Of a stretch of 64,000 nucleotides of DNA, positions 15,745 through 24,390 are shown in pieces. The stretch's first letter is position 1, and the number at the start of each line of letters is the position of its first letter. Position numbers and translations under genes: made by a program. The stretch is from Allobosea robiniae (GTDB lineage: Bacteria > Pseudomonadota > Alphaproteobacteria > Rhizobiales > Beijerinckiaceae). The stretch is taken from assembly GCF_900102525.1 (NCBI RefSeq), contig NZ_FNBZ01000002.1:248001-312000 (forward strand), given 5' to 3'. Under the pieces are notes generated by a model. The model made no database searches, was not told where the DNA came from, and saw only the letters and a program-made list of their open reading frames with translations.

Positions 15745-16985
15745 GCTTCAGCCGCCGGGCCGTTCTGGCGGGCGCTGCAGGAGCGGCCCTCCTCGGCCGG
15801 GATCGGGCGCGGGCGGCAGGACCGATCGTCCTTCGGCGCGGGATCAACCTCTGGCCCTGGTTCTCGCTGACGCGGGAATTTCCGGCGCCACGCATCGACT
15901 ATGACTGGCCGCCTTTCCAGCTCGACCGACCGGTTCCGACCGCGCGCGATCTCGGGCAGTTGCGGCGGGCGGGCTTCGATTTCGTGCGCATCCCCGTCGA
16001 CCCCGGCCCGATCGTCGCCGCGGCGCCGCGCGAGGGTGGGATTCTGCTGGATCAGGTCATTGCTGCGGTCGCGCTGGCGCTCGGCCAGGATTTCACGGTC
16101 GTGCTCAATCTCCACGCGAATGCCGCGACGCATCACTGGACGCCGGCGCATTTCTTCGGCAGCGAGACCGCTCCCGGCTTTCCCGCCTATCTCGCGTTGA
16201 TCGCCGAACTGGCGCGGCGACTCGCCCGGCTGGATCCGGACCGCGTCGCGCTCGAACCGGTCAACGAGCCGTTCCAGGCCTGCGGCGCGGCCGAATGGGA
16301 GCGGCTCCAGAAGCGAATGCTCGGCGCCGCCCGCAGCGCCGCGCCCGGCCTGACCCTGGTCGCGACCGGAGCCTGCGGCAGCATGATCGCCGGGCTGGAG
16401 CCGCTGAAGGCGAGGGCACTGGCGGCTTTCGAGCCGCTGCTCTTCACCTTCCATTTCTACGAGCCCTATCTGTTCTCCCATCAAGGCGCGAAATGGATGA
16501 GCGAGCCGTTCTATCCGGCGCTCAACGCGGTGCCGTGGCCGGCCTCGCGCGGAACGCTGGAGGCGACGCTCGCTGCTGTCCGCGTTCGCATGGCGGAGCT
16601 CGGCCAGCCGGCAACGGGACGCGGCGCAGCCACCTACCGGGAGACCGAGCGGGTGCTGAAGGAGTATTTCGACGCCCGGCCGGACCGCCCCTCCATCGAA
16701 GGCTTCCTGCGGAACGTTCGAGCCTGGTCGGAGCGCGAGGGCGTCGCGCCCGGCCGCATCCTGATGGGCGAATTCGGTGCCGTCCGCACAGGGGCCGGCA
16801 TCGCCGCCTCCGCGCCCGCCGACCGGGCGCGCTATGTCCGCGACGTCCGGATGAGCGCCGAGGCGCTCGGCTTTCCATGGGCCTTCTGGAACCTGTTTGA
16901 CAGCCTCGGTCTGCTGGTCGACGATGTCAGCCGGCGGCCCGACCCGGCCATGATCGAGGCGCTCGGGCTGACGATGCCGGGCTGA
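15741..16985 (+). CDS. Exported glycoside hydrolase family 5 (cellulase-like)
   Basis: A 414-residue secreted glycosidase. The N-terminus MSFSRRAVLAGAAGAALLG with twin arginines and a hydrophobic stretch ending near RARAAG suggests Tat export. The GH5 TIM barrel shows RGINLWPW, FDFVRIPVD, the acid/base glutamate E176 in LEPVNEPF and the nucleophile E344 in ILMGEFGA. Both catalytic residues are present. The ATGA overlap with the upstream glycosyltransferase ties it to polymer synthesis; glycosidases in such loci trim or release chains. Linkage specificity is unknown. The last 59 bp overlap, tail to tail, the polymerase gene on the other strand. Confidence 0.9.
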   Translation: MSFSRRAVLAGAAGAALLGRDRARAAGPIVLRRGINLWPWFSLTREFPAPRIDYDWPPFQLDRPVPTARDLGQLRRAGFDFVRIPVDPGPIVAAAPREGGILLDQVIAAVALALGQDFTVVLNLHANAATHHWTPAHFFGSETAPGFPAYLALIAELARRLARLDPDRVALEPVNEPFQACGAAEWERLQKRMLGAARSAAPGLTLVATGACGSMIAGLEPLKARALAAFEPLLFTFHFYEPYLFSHQGAKWMSEPFYPALNAVPWPASRGTLEATLAAVRVRMAELGQPATGRGAATYRETERVLKEYFDARPDRPSIEGFLRNVRAWSEREGVAPGRILMGEFGAVRTGAGIAASAPADRARYVRDVRMSAEALGFPWAFWNLFDSLGLLVDDVSRRPDPAMIEALGLTMPG

Positions 16986-18279
16986 GTGTGTTCGTCCGGC
17001 CTTGACGCTCCGGCCGGTAGAGGCAGAGCACGACGATCGCGAACTTGGCAGGCAGCGTGGTCTTGGTCGCGATGCTCTCCGAGCCGTTCAGAAGGATGAT
17101 CCAGACCACCATCGGCAGCCAGACGCCGCCGGCCCGCCCCAGCCGCGCGAGCTCGTACATGAACAGGCCGAAGGCCACGGTGACCAGCGCGGTGACGATC
17201 GCGCCTTGGTAGAGGATCATGCGGATGAAGGGGTTCTCGATGCCCCATTCCAGGCCGTTGACGCGCCGGAGCGTGTCGACGAGCTCGTTGTCCGGGCCGA
17301 AGACGAGGTCGCCTAGCGAGAACATGCCGAGCAGGTCGAGCATTTCCTTGCGGGCATTGGCGCTGCCGCCGTCGGAAATGAAGCGCGCGGCCAGATCGTC
17401 GAAGAAGCCGAGAACTGCCAGCCCGCCGATCGCGACCGGCAGCAGCGCAGCCATCAGGCAGCCGATCGCGGCGCCGACCAGCGAGACCCTGCCGCGGCGC
17501 AGCGAGGCGAACAGCATGACGATGCCGTAGCAGAGGCCCAGTGCCAGCGAGGCCAGAAGCGCGGTGCGCCCGCCGAAAACGACGAGGGCGGCGCTCTGCA
17601 AGGCGATCAGCGTGCCGCGCACGGACGGCGACAGGGGGCGGGCGCCGCTGATCAGCGCCATCAGGTAGCAGGCCGTGATCATCGCATTGGCGAGGGGATG
17701 GCCATGCAGCGCCGCCGATCGCGTATCGGTCTCGAAGGCGATGCCGTCGAAGCGATAGGGGAACAGCCTGATCTGGGTGACGAATTCAGCGAGCGCGAGC
17801 AGGGCGTTCAGCGTCATCACGACATGCAGCAGCGTGGTCAGCGTCGCCATGGTCTCGTCATCGGCATCGGCCAGCAGGAAGACGAGGAGGCAGGCGGCGA
17901 CATAGGTGTCGACCAGACCGCCGATGCCGGCGCCGCCGCGCAGGAGGGTCACCACGATGACGGCGATGGTGACGACCAGCATCAGCAACGTCGCCGGCCG
18001 GGCGCTGGCGAGATGGATGCCGCGGCTGACCGGGTCGCCGCTGGCGATCAGGCTCCAGCAGAAAACCAGCACGATCATGTAGGTCGAGGGGTGGATCTTG
18101 GTGGCGGCGGAGCCGGCGAGGCCGTCGTAATTATAGCCGACAAGCCAGAGCATGCCGCCGGAGACGCAGAACAGCACCAGCACCGCGGCGAGCGTGCCGA
18201 TGCGGCTCAGGCCGCCGAGGCGCGCCCAGACCGGTGCTGCCCGAAGCCCTGCGGCGGCGCCGGGGCCGGCGGTGCGCAT
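16927..18279 (-). CDS. Polysaccharide polymerase / O-antigen ligase-like membrane protein
   Basis: A 450-residue membrane protein with ten or more predicted helices and a large polar loop near the C-terminal third (ISDGGSANARKEMLDLLGMF through NPFIRMILYQG), the layout of Wzy polymerases and O-antigen ligases. The GGRTALLASLALGLCYG helix and the R-containing loop are typical of the family. Its ATG overlaps the stop of the ExoP-like gene, so chain-length control and polymerisation are encoded as a coupled pair. The 3' end overlaps the convergent GH5 gene by 59 bp. Polymerase versus ligase cannot be decided from the sequence; the context favours polymerase. Confidence 0.85.
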   Translation of the reverse strand: MRTAGPGAAAGLRAAPVWARLGGLSRIGTLAAVLVLFCVSGGMLWLVGYNYDGLAGSAATKIHPSTYMIVLVFCWSLIASGDPVSRGIHLASARPATLLMLVVTIAVIVVTLLRGGAGIGGLVDTYVAACLLVFLLADADDETMATLTTLLHVVMTLNALLALAEFVTQIRLFPYRFDGIAFETDTRSAALHGHPLANAMITACYLMALISGARPLSPSVRGTLIALQSAALVVFGGRTALLASLALGLCYGIVMLFASLRRGRVSLVGAAIGCLMAALLPVAIGGLAVLGFFDDLAARFISDGGSANARKEMLDLLGMFSLGDLVFGPDNELVDTLRRVNGLEWGIENPFIRMILYQGAIVTALVTVAFGLFMYELARLGRAGGVWLPMVVWIILLNGSESIATKTTLPAKFAIVVLCLYRPERQGRTNTLSPASSARAPRSWPGRAAG

Positions 18280-20420
18280 CAGCCGCTTCCGCCGTTGTCG
18301 ACGAGGATCGTCGCCGTGATCGAGCGACCCATGATGCGCGCGGCCTCCATGGCCTGGACGATATCCTGCTGGCGCGTGGCATAGAGCCGGGCGACCAGCA
18401 CGATCTCTTCGGCCATGCCGACGAGCGGGGCGATCCTGACATTGCGGCCGAGTGCGCCGCCATCCATCACGACGAGATCGAAATGGCGGCTCGCATCGGC
18501 CAGCATCCGCGTCGCGAAGGTGCGGCCGACGCCCTTCTGCGGCGGGGCCTTGCGGCGCCCGCCCGACATCATCGCGACGTCCTTGCTGGCGCCGAAATGG
18601 ATCGCCGCCTCCAGGCTGCTTTCGCCACGGAGCAGGTCCATCAGGCCGGGGCCGGTTTCCTCCGGCGCCTTTTCGAGATCGGCATCGACCAGCAGCACGC
18701 GCTCGCCCTGTTGCACGGCTGCTTCCGCAAGGAGATCCGTCACGCGCTCGCGATCGGCCGCGTCGGCCTCGACCGAAGTCAGGAGGAGGCTGCGGGCCGC
18801 CGTCGCACCCGTTTCCGGCGCGTTGAACAGGCGCAGCAGCGCGAGCCCGGCCTCGCCATCGGCTTCCGCTGGCGCGGGCGACGCCTTCCATAGGCGCCAG
18901 CGTCGTTTCGTGGCCGGCTTGCGCGGACGCATGATGGCGATGACCGGCGCGCCCACCAGCGCCTCCGTCTGGGAACGGGACATGAGATGAGGCGCGGCGT
19001 ATTCCCCGATCAGCGCGACGCCCGCGCCAAGGCCGAGGCCCAGCATTCCGGCAGCGGCGATGAGTGGCAGGGTCGGCGGCCAGCTCTTCTGTTGCGGCGG
19101 CTGCGCCCGGCTGATGATGCGGGCATTGGTGGTGTCGAGACTGGCCTGTTCGCGGGTTTCCTGGGCGCGCAGCAGAAAATTAGCATAGACGGTGCGGGCA
19201 GCCTCGAGATCGCGCTGGAGATCGCGCAGCCGGACCGAGGCCTGGTCTGCTCCCTGCGTCTGCCGGGTCAGGGCTTCCAGCTTGCCGGACAAGAGCTTCT
19301 CGTTGCCGAGCGCGCGCTCGTAATCGGTGCGCACGGATTGCTCGACGCGGGCGATTTCGGTCGCGATCATCTGGCGGATATGGACGAGCTGGCTCTGAGC
19401 CGCGCCGATCGAGGGATGGCGCGGGCCGAGCTGGCTCTGCAGATCGGCCGCGCGCTGGACCAGCGTCGCCTCCTGCTCGCGCAGCTTGGCGACGACCGGT
19501 GACTGGATCGCCTCGGTCGAACTGCCGGCGAGGCTGCCGCCGCTGCGGCGCTGCTGGGCGATCTGCTCGACCTGGGATTTGAGCGCGGCCGTCCGTGCCT
19601 GGGCCGCGGAGAGCTGGTTGCTGATCTCGCCGAGCTGCTGGTCGCTGATCAACCGACCGGAGGAGGCGACGAGATTGTTCTCCTGGCGGTAGCGCTCGAC
19701 GGCATTCTCGGCTTTCTCGACACGCTTGCGCTGTTCGTCGAGCCGGGCGGTCAGGGAATCGGCAGCTTCGATCGCTGCCTTGCTGCGGGCATCGGCCTGG
19801 TCTGCGAGATAGGCTTCGGCGATGGCGTTGGCGAGTTTCGCGGATTTCTCCGCATCCTTCGTCGTCACGACGACGTCGACGACGAAGACCTTGTCGGCGC
19901 GGCGCACAGAGAACAGGCGGCGCAGATTGGTCAGCGTGCGCGTTTCCGCCGGCGTCAGGCTGCCATCGGCATTCGGCGGATCGGCGGCGCCCAGGCCGAA
20001 AAGGCGCGAGAGCAGGCCTCGACCATTGAACTCGCTATCCTCCGCGAGATGCGTGGCGCGGATGGCGCGCATCAGCACGCTGGTGGACTGGATGACGCTG
20101 GTCTGACTCTCGACCTGCGCCAGACCGCCATCCGGAGAGACGGTGCTGGGGTTGACGTCGTTGCTGACGACGTTGCGATCGCGCGGGTCGATCAGGAGCT
20201 GGGCCGAGGCGGTATAGAGCGGCGAGCTCACGACGCCATAGGCCAGCGCCAGGCCCGCCAGCAGGCCGGCGATGCCCAGGATCATGAAACGGCGATACCA
20301 GAGAATGCGCCAGAGCTCGGAAATCTCGACAGCGCCATCCGGGCGCCGGCGATAGCCTTCCCGAGGAGCCGGCTGCACCGCTTCCTCCTGCCGATGATCG
20401 CTCGCAGCCAGGCTGGCCAT
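18279..20420 (-). CDS. ExoP/GumC-type polysaccharide co-polymerase with degenerate tyrosine-kinase domain
   Basis: A 713-residue inner-membrane co-polymerase. The Wzz domain begins after residue 30 (VEISELWRILWYRRF), with TM1 about 45-65. A long periplasmic coiled coil follows (LDEQRKRVEKAENAVERYRQ and later heptads) to about residue 445, then TM2 (LPLIAAAGMLGLGLGAGVAL) and a cytoplasmic BY-kinase-like domain. In that domain the Walker A segment, expected after SLLLTSVEA, lacks the G-x-x-GK-S/T signature. VLLVDADLEKA (Walker A') is retained, the Walker B-like LVVMDGG is altered, and there is no terminal tyrosine cluster. It is therefore probably a non-catalytic domain that regulates chain length. 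Coupled to the polymerase. Confidence 0.9.
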   Translation of the reverse strand: MASLAASDHRQEEAVQPAPREGYRRRPDGAVEISELWRILWYRRFMILGIAGLLAGLALAYGVVSSPLYTASAQLLIDPRDRNVVSNDVNPSTVSPDGGLAQVESQTSVIQSTSVLMRAIRATHLAEDSEFNGRGLLSRLFGLGAADPPNADGSLTPAETRTLTNLRRLFSVRRADKVFVVDVVVTTKDAEKSAKLANAIAEAYLADQADARSKAAIEAADSLTARLDEQRKRVEKAENAVERYRQENNLVASSGRLISDQQLGEISNQLSAAQARTAALKSQVEQIAQQRRSGGSLAGSSTEAIQSPVVAKLREQEATLVQRAADLQSQLGPRHPSIGAAQSQLVHIRQMIATEIARVEQSVRTDYERALGNEKLLSGKLEALTRQTQGADQASVRLRDLQRDLEAARTVYANFLLRAQETREQASLDTTNARIISRAQPPQQKSWPPTLPLIAAAGMLGLGLGAGVALIGEYAAPHLMSRSQTEALVGAPVIAIMRPRKPATKRRWRLWKASPAPAEADGEAGLALLRLFNAPETGATAARSLLLTSVEADAADRERVTDLLAEAAVQQGERVLLVDADLEKAPEETGPGLMDLLRGESSLEAAIHFGASKDVAMMSGGRRKAPPQKGVGRTFATRMLADASRHFDLVVMDGGALGRNVRIAPLVGMAEEIVLVARLYATRQQDIVQAMEAARIMGRSITATILVDNGGSG

Positions 20421-20626
20421 TCCTCTACTCTACTCAACGCAACAATGCCGGCACAGCGGCCTTTCCAGGCCGCGGCACCTCCGGGACCATGCCATCGACT
20501 CCTTAACAAGCCCCGTTCGGCCGTGGCTCCGCTGCGGCGTCAGGGCTAACGAAATCGAAATCCCGGTATGGCAGGTTGTCTGCTGCTGGCGAGCCGCTCG
20601 GCGTGCGCCGCCGCGTGGGATGGGGC
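20421..20626. promoter_or_regulatory. Divergent promoter region of the polysaccharide locus
   Basis: This 206-bp space separates the leftward exoP-like operon from the rightward GINT1-like gene. It is less GC-rich in parts (CTCTACTCTACTCAACGCAAC and GGGCTAACGAAATCGAAATC) and must hold both promoters, but I see no convincing -35/-10 pair, repeat or coding frame. AGAGGA abuts the exoP-like ATG; GGGATGGGG precedes the ATG at 20627. Confidence 0.4.
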
Positions 20627-22147
20627 ATGCGACTGACGTTGACGATCGGTGCTTCGCCGTTGCGGCGATGGCATCTCCTGCTGATCGATCGCCTGAGCGG
20701 CATTCCGGGCCTCGATCTATCGATTTCGCTGCCGGAGGCCGATCCGGCCGACCGGAGCGGGCTCGGCCTTCTGTTTCGCGTCGAAGGCCTTCTCCACGGC
20801 CTGCGGCCCGATAGTCTGTTCGCCACGGCGCCCCGCAGCGCTGTGACGGTTCCGACCGGCCGGTCGGCGGGAGCTGCCGATCTGGTTCTGGATCTCGGTA
20901 ACGGAGCGACAGTCGCGTCGGGGCGTCGCTGGACCCTGCATGCCGACGGAGAGGCGGGAGAGGGCGCTCTCGTTGCTGCCTTGCTCGCCGGGCGGATGCC
21001 GCTGGTCGAACTGAAGGAAGGCAGCGAACTGATCGCCGCCGGCCGCCCGGGAACCGAATATGGCCGCGTCCTCCTGGCGACGCTGGACGATGTCCTCAGC
21101 CGGCTGGTGACGCTGATCGTTGCCGCCGTGTCCGGCGGGCGACTGCGTGTTCCGGTCCTGCCGGTGATGGAGGCCGAGCAGCCGGCGACGCCCGCGCCGC
21201 AAGCCGGCATCGCGAAGACCATCGTCAAGGCCGGGGTCTCGAAAGCGCTCGCACTGGTCTACCGGGCCTGTTTCCACGCGCCGCATTGGCGGGTCGGCTG
21301 GCGCAGGTTCGACGGCCCCGATCTGTTCGCGTTGAAACAGCATCCCGACAGCGGCTGGACCGATCTGCCGGATGACGGCACCCGCTTCTATGCCGATCCG
21401 TTTCCGATCCTGCGCGAAGGCCGGCTCACGCTCTTCGTCGAGGATTTCGTCCACGCGACCGGCAAGGGCATCATCTCGGCGGTCGAGTTCGGATCGGACG
21501 GTCCGTTGGGCAGGCCCGAGCCCGTCTTCGAGCAGCCGGGGCACCTGTCCTATCCCTTCGTCTTCGCGCGGGACGGGGAAATCTGGATGATTCCGGAAAG
21601 CTGCAGCGCGGGGCGGGTCGACCTGTTCCGCGCCACCGCCTTCCCGGGCGGCTGGGTGAAGGAGGCGACCCTGATCGAGGGCGTCACCGCGAGCGACGCC
21701 ACAATCATCGAGCGGGATGGGCTATGGTGGCTGTTCGCGACGGTGCGCGATGGCGGCGGGTCGTTCTCCGACGCGCTGCATCTGTGGTCGGCGCCGGATT
21801 TCCGGGGCCCCTGGACCCCGCATCCGCGCAATCCCGTGCTGATCGACATCGCCTCGGCGCGCCCCGCCGGCCGCATGGTCCTGCGTGACGGCCAATTGCT
21901 GCGCCCGGTGCAGGATTGCCGCCAGGGCTACGGCAAGGCGCTCGGCATCGCCCGCGTCACCCAACTCGACGATGCCGGTTTTGCGCAGGACATCGAGACC
22001 ATCCTGGAGGCCGGTCCGCTCTGGCCCGGCCGTCGCCTGCACAGCCTGAACAGCGCCGGCGGCTTCGAATTCATCGATGGCTCGGCGATGGTTCGGCGGA
22101 ATCCGCTGGCTCGGCGGAAGCCGGCGGACGCGAGCGCCAGTTCCTGA
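20627..22147 (+). CDS. GINT1-like glycosyltransferase domain protein
   Basis: About 506 residues. The C-terminal half (from about residue 225) has the repeated motifs of the domain found at the N-terminus of plant glucosamine inositolphosphorylceramide transferase GINT1, a small beta-propeller: FYADPFPILREGRLTLFVED, YPFVFARDGEIWMIPES, ASDATIIERDGLWWLFAT and SDALHLWSAPDFRGPW. The N-terminal 200 residues are formyltransferase-like or unassigned. ATG at 20627 is preferred over a TTG at 20576. In bacterial polysaccharide loci such proteins probably modify or transfer sugars; the reaction is unproven. The last 77 bp overlap the convergent acetyltransferase gene. Confidence 0.72.
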   Translation: MRLTLTIGASPLRRWHLLLIDRLSGIPGLDLSISLPEADPADRSGLGLLFRVEGLLHGLRPDSLFATAPRSAVTVPTGRSAGAADLVLDLGNGATVASGRRWTLHADGEAGEGALVAALLAGRMPLVELKEGSELIAAGRPGTEYGRVLLATLDDVLSRLVTLIVAAVSGGRLRVPVLPVMEAEQPATPAPQAGIAKTIVKAGVSKALALVYRACFHAPHWRVGWRRFDGPDLFALKQHPDSGWTDLPDDGTRFYADPFPILREGRLTLFVEDFVHATGKGIISAVEFGSDGPLGRPEPVFEQPGHLSYPFVFARDGEIWMIPESCSAGRVDLFRATAFPGGWVKEATLIEGVTASDATIIERDGLWWLFATVRDGGGSFSDALHLWSAPDFRGPWTPHPRNPVLIDIASARPAGRMVLRDGQLLRPVQDCRQGYGKALGIARVTQLDDAGFAQDIETILEAGPLWPGRRLHSLNSAGGFEFIDGSAMVRRNPLARRKPADASASS

Positions 22148-23234
22148 GGGCATGGCCGGCGCCGTCGGCCATCATGGCGAGCCGTCCGACCAGCGTGCGC
22201 GCGCCGGTCACCGAATCCAGCGTCTCGGATTGCGTGGCGAAGCGCCGCTTGAAATCCTCGCCGCCGCACATGAAGTCGACCATCTCCAAACCCTGGTCGA
22301 TCGACCACTGGATATAATCCATCATCAGGACCATGCCGGGCGAGGCGCGCTCGAATTCCGGGTCGTAGGTGGTGATGAAGGCCATCATCCGCCGGCGCTG
22401 AACGACGTTGATCGAGACCGCGACGACGGTGCCGGCCAGTTCCAGCACGAAGACATGCAGGATGCCGAGCCGGGCCATCACGCCGACCAGCGCGGCAAGC
22501 GCGGGCGCGCCCTCATCGAACAGGTCGGAAGCGCGGCCATGCCGCTCCAGCCATTTGCGCTTGAGCGCGGCGACGCGCGCGAGCACCGGCTCCAGCGGCT
22601 CGTCCGGCGCCATCAGGCGGAAGCAGAGCTCGCCGCCTTCCTCCATGAATTTCCGGCCACGCCGGTAGTTCTGCCGCGTCTTCTTCGACTGCGCCTCGAA
22701 CCACTCCGTGCCGCGCTGCCAGGGGCCGGCGACGCGATAGCTGATCTCGCTGCGATGGTTCGGGCGCAAGGTGCCCGCCGTGATGTCCGAGGCGATGATG
22801 CTCCGCATTGCGGCATCCGGCAGCAGCCGGTTGAGATAGAGCATGTCGAAGCGGCCGGTCGCGGCGATCTCCCACCACAGCGCGGCGACGGCATCGCGAT
22901 TACGGTCCGGCGCCAGGAGGGCATCGCCGTAGTCGCTGTGCTCCTTGGCCGCCCATTCCAGGACGGTGACGCCCCGGCGCCGGATCGTGGCGAAGGGCAG
23001 CACGGCTTCGAGCTCGGCGCCGTTCCAGACCAGGCCGATCACGAGGTCGCGGTCGTCTCGGCGTGTCGCGGTGCACCACCAGGCATCGATCCAGGCATGG
23101 CTCTGGAAGACGAGGCCGTCGGCACGCTGCCACAGGGCGTTCCAGACCGGCGCGAGTGCGGCGAACTCCTGATAGGAGGTGATCGTCTCGATGTGCCGGC
23201 CGCCTGCCGCAGCGAGCCGCTTCTGCCCGCTCAC
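22071..23234 (-). CDS. GNAT-superfamily acyltransferase (BioF2/CelD-like)
   Basis: A protein of about 387 residues with the Acetyltransf_6 (BioF2/CelD) arrangement of two GNAT-like halves. Recognisable segments are the N-terminal FQSHAWIDAWW, the central FEAQSKKTRQNYRRGRKFME and the C-terminal ILHVFVLELAGTVVAVSINV and YDPEFERASPGMVLMMDYIQ. Such proteins occur in cellulose and exopolysaccharide loci, where they are thought to acylate the polymer or its precursor. I chose the GTG at 23234, whose GTGA overlaps the stop of the upstream desaturase gene. The open frame further upstream is antisense reading of that gene. Cytoplasmic, with no signal peptide. Confidence 0.85.
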   Translation of the reverse strand: MSGQKRLAAAGGRHIETITSYQEFAALAPVWNALWQRADGLVFQSHAWIDAWWCTATRRDDRDLVIGLVWNGAELEAVLPFATIRRRGVTVLEWAAKEHSDYGDALLAPDRNRDAVAALWWEIAATGRFDMLYLNRLLPDAAMRSIIASDITAGTLRPNHRSEISYRVAGPWQRGTEWFEAQSKKTRQNYRRGRKFMEEGGELCFRLMAPDEPLEPVLARVAALKRKWLERHGRASDLFDEGAPALAALVGVMARLGILHVFVLELAGTVVAVSINVVQRRRMMAFITTYDPEFERASPGMVLMMDYIQWSIDQGLEMVDFMCGGEDFKRRFATQSETLDSVTGARTLVGRLAMMADGAGHALRNWRSRPPASAEPADSAEPSPSHR

Positions 23235-24256
23235 GACTGGGTTTCCTCGATATCCGGCGTGGCCTGCTGCTGGCTGGCGCGGGGGCGCAGGCGCAACCTG
23301 ATCTGCCGCCACATCCGCTTCAGCGGCATCAGATAGAGACCGGAGAGGGACTGGTAGTCGCGGACATTGCGCTCCATCAGCCCGAACTTGAAGTCCTCGT
23401 CGGGCTTCGGCACGCAGAGCGTCCCGAAGAAGCGGTCCCAGAACGAGAAGAGCAGGCCGAAATTCTTGTCGTAATGGCGCGGGTCGACGCTGTGATGCAG
23501 CTGGTGCCAATGCGGGCACAGGACGACGTTGTTGAGCGATCCGAACGAGATCTTGAAATGGGTGTGCCTGACGAAGTCCATCATCAGGATGTTGCGCATC
23601 ACATAGACATTGATGCCGAAGACGGTGAGTTCGACCAGATTGAGCGAGACCAGCGACCAGATGCCGAAGCAGATGCCGGGGATGACGCCGTCCCAGGCCC
23701 GGTTCATCAGTTCGTCCAGCGGGTGCACCCGGTCCTTGGTGATGCCGACCATCACCTCGGCGGAGTGATGGACCTTGTGCAGCTCCCACAGGATCGGGAA
23801 GCGGTGCTGCGCGACATGGTAGAAATAATAGGAGATGTCGTAGGCCAGCAGCATCGTCACGGTGAAGATCACCGTGGTCACCGGTCCGGCCGGGCCGGGG
23901 ATCAGCGGTGCGTCGATCTGGAAGAGCGCCGCCAGCAGCCGGTTGGTCGCATAGCCGACCGCGACGACGAAGGTGATGCCCGCCGGCAGCATCAGGAAGG
24001 GCATGAGCGCCTTGCGCGTGACCCAGAACAGCAGGTCGGCCTTCGCCGAGGGGTGGGTGATGATCTCGTGGGGAAACACGAAATCGAAGAACTCGCGGAA
24101 GCTGCGCTCCTTCGTCGTCCTGAGATAGGCGACGAGCGCGCTCACCAGCGCCGTCAGCAGGAGCATCCCGGTTGCCACCAGGCTCGTCGCCGAGATCTTG
24201 TCGAGGATCTTGCCGATAAAATCGGCCATTTGCGCAAACATCGGCATCTCAATCAT
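23231..24256 (-). CDS. Sterol desaturase / fatty acid hydroxylase-superfamily membrane protein
   Basis: An integral membrane di-iron protein of about 341 residues. The three histidine clusters expected for the family are present: HVAQHRF, HKVHHSAE and HWHQLHHSVD, with further His in VRHTHFKISFG. About five hydrophobic segments surround them. Members hydroxylate or desaturate lipids using O2. Its stop overlaps the acetyltransferase start, making a two-gene operon beside the polysaccharide genes, so it may modify a lipid carrier or membrane lipid. Start uncertain: ATG at 24256 is used; GTG at 24271 and ATGs at 24247 and 24241 are alternatives without clear ribosome binding sites. Confidence 0.88.
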   Translation of the reverse strand: MIEMPMFAQMADFIGKILDKISATSLVATGMLLLTALVSALVAYLRTTKERSFREFFDFVFPHEIITHPSAKADLLFWVTRKALMPFLMLPAGITFVVAVGYATNRLLAALFQIDAPLIPGPAGPVTTVIFTVTMLLAYDISYYFYHVAQHRFPILWELHKVHHSAEVMVGITKDRVHPLDELMNRAWDGVIPGICFGIWSLVSLNLVELTVFGINVYVMRNILMMDFVRHTHFKISFGSLNNVVLCPHWHQLHHSVDPRHYDKNFGLLFSFWDRFFGTLCVPKPDEDFKFGLMERNVRDYQSLSGLYLMPLKRMWRQIRLRLRPRASQQQATPDIEETQS

Positions 24257-24323
24257 CGATGCGGGGGCCACATCATTGGCACGCTGGTGATTAAGGCTTC
24301 GGCCGACGGGATGAAAGGCCGAT

Positions 24324-24358
24324 GCCCGGGGTTAAGCCATTTCTGGTTAAGCCCGGGC
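24324..24358 (-). terminator. Hairpin at the end of the wsp operon
   Basis: GCCCGGGGTTAAGCC (24324-24338) and GGTTAAGCCCGGGC (24345-24358) pair in a long stem with one mismatch and a bulge, 33 bp past the wspR stop in the direction of transcription. The downstream side has only a short CTTTC, so this is a terminator-like structure rather than a textbook Rho-independent one. It may also separate wsp from the desaturase operon promoter. Confidence 0.5.
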
Positions 24359-24390
24359 GACCGCATTCGCAGAATCCGGGGCTGCGCCAT

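Noticed and set aside
18280..18891. N-terminal extension of the polysaccharide polymerase frame
   Set aside because: It overlaps the ExoP-like gene in another frame and is Arg/Gly-rich without membrane helices; the ATG at the 4-bp overlap fits.
23235..23789. N-terminal extension of the acetyltransferase frame
   Set aside because: It lies inside the desaturase gene in another frame on the same strand and shows no GNAT similarity; the GTG overlapping the desaturase stop is the natural start.
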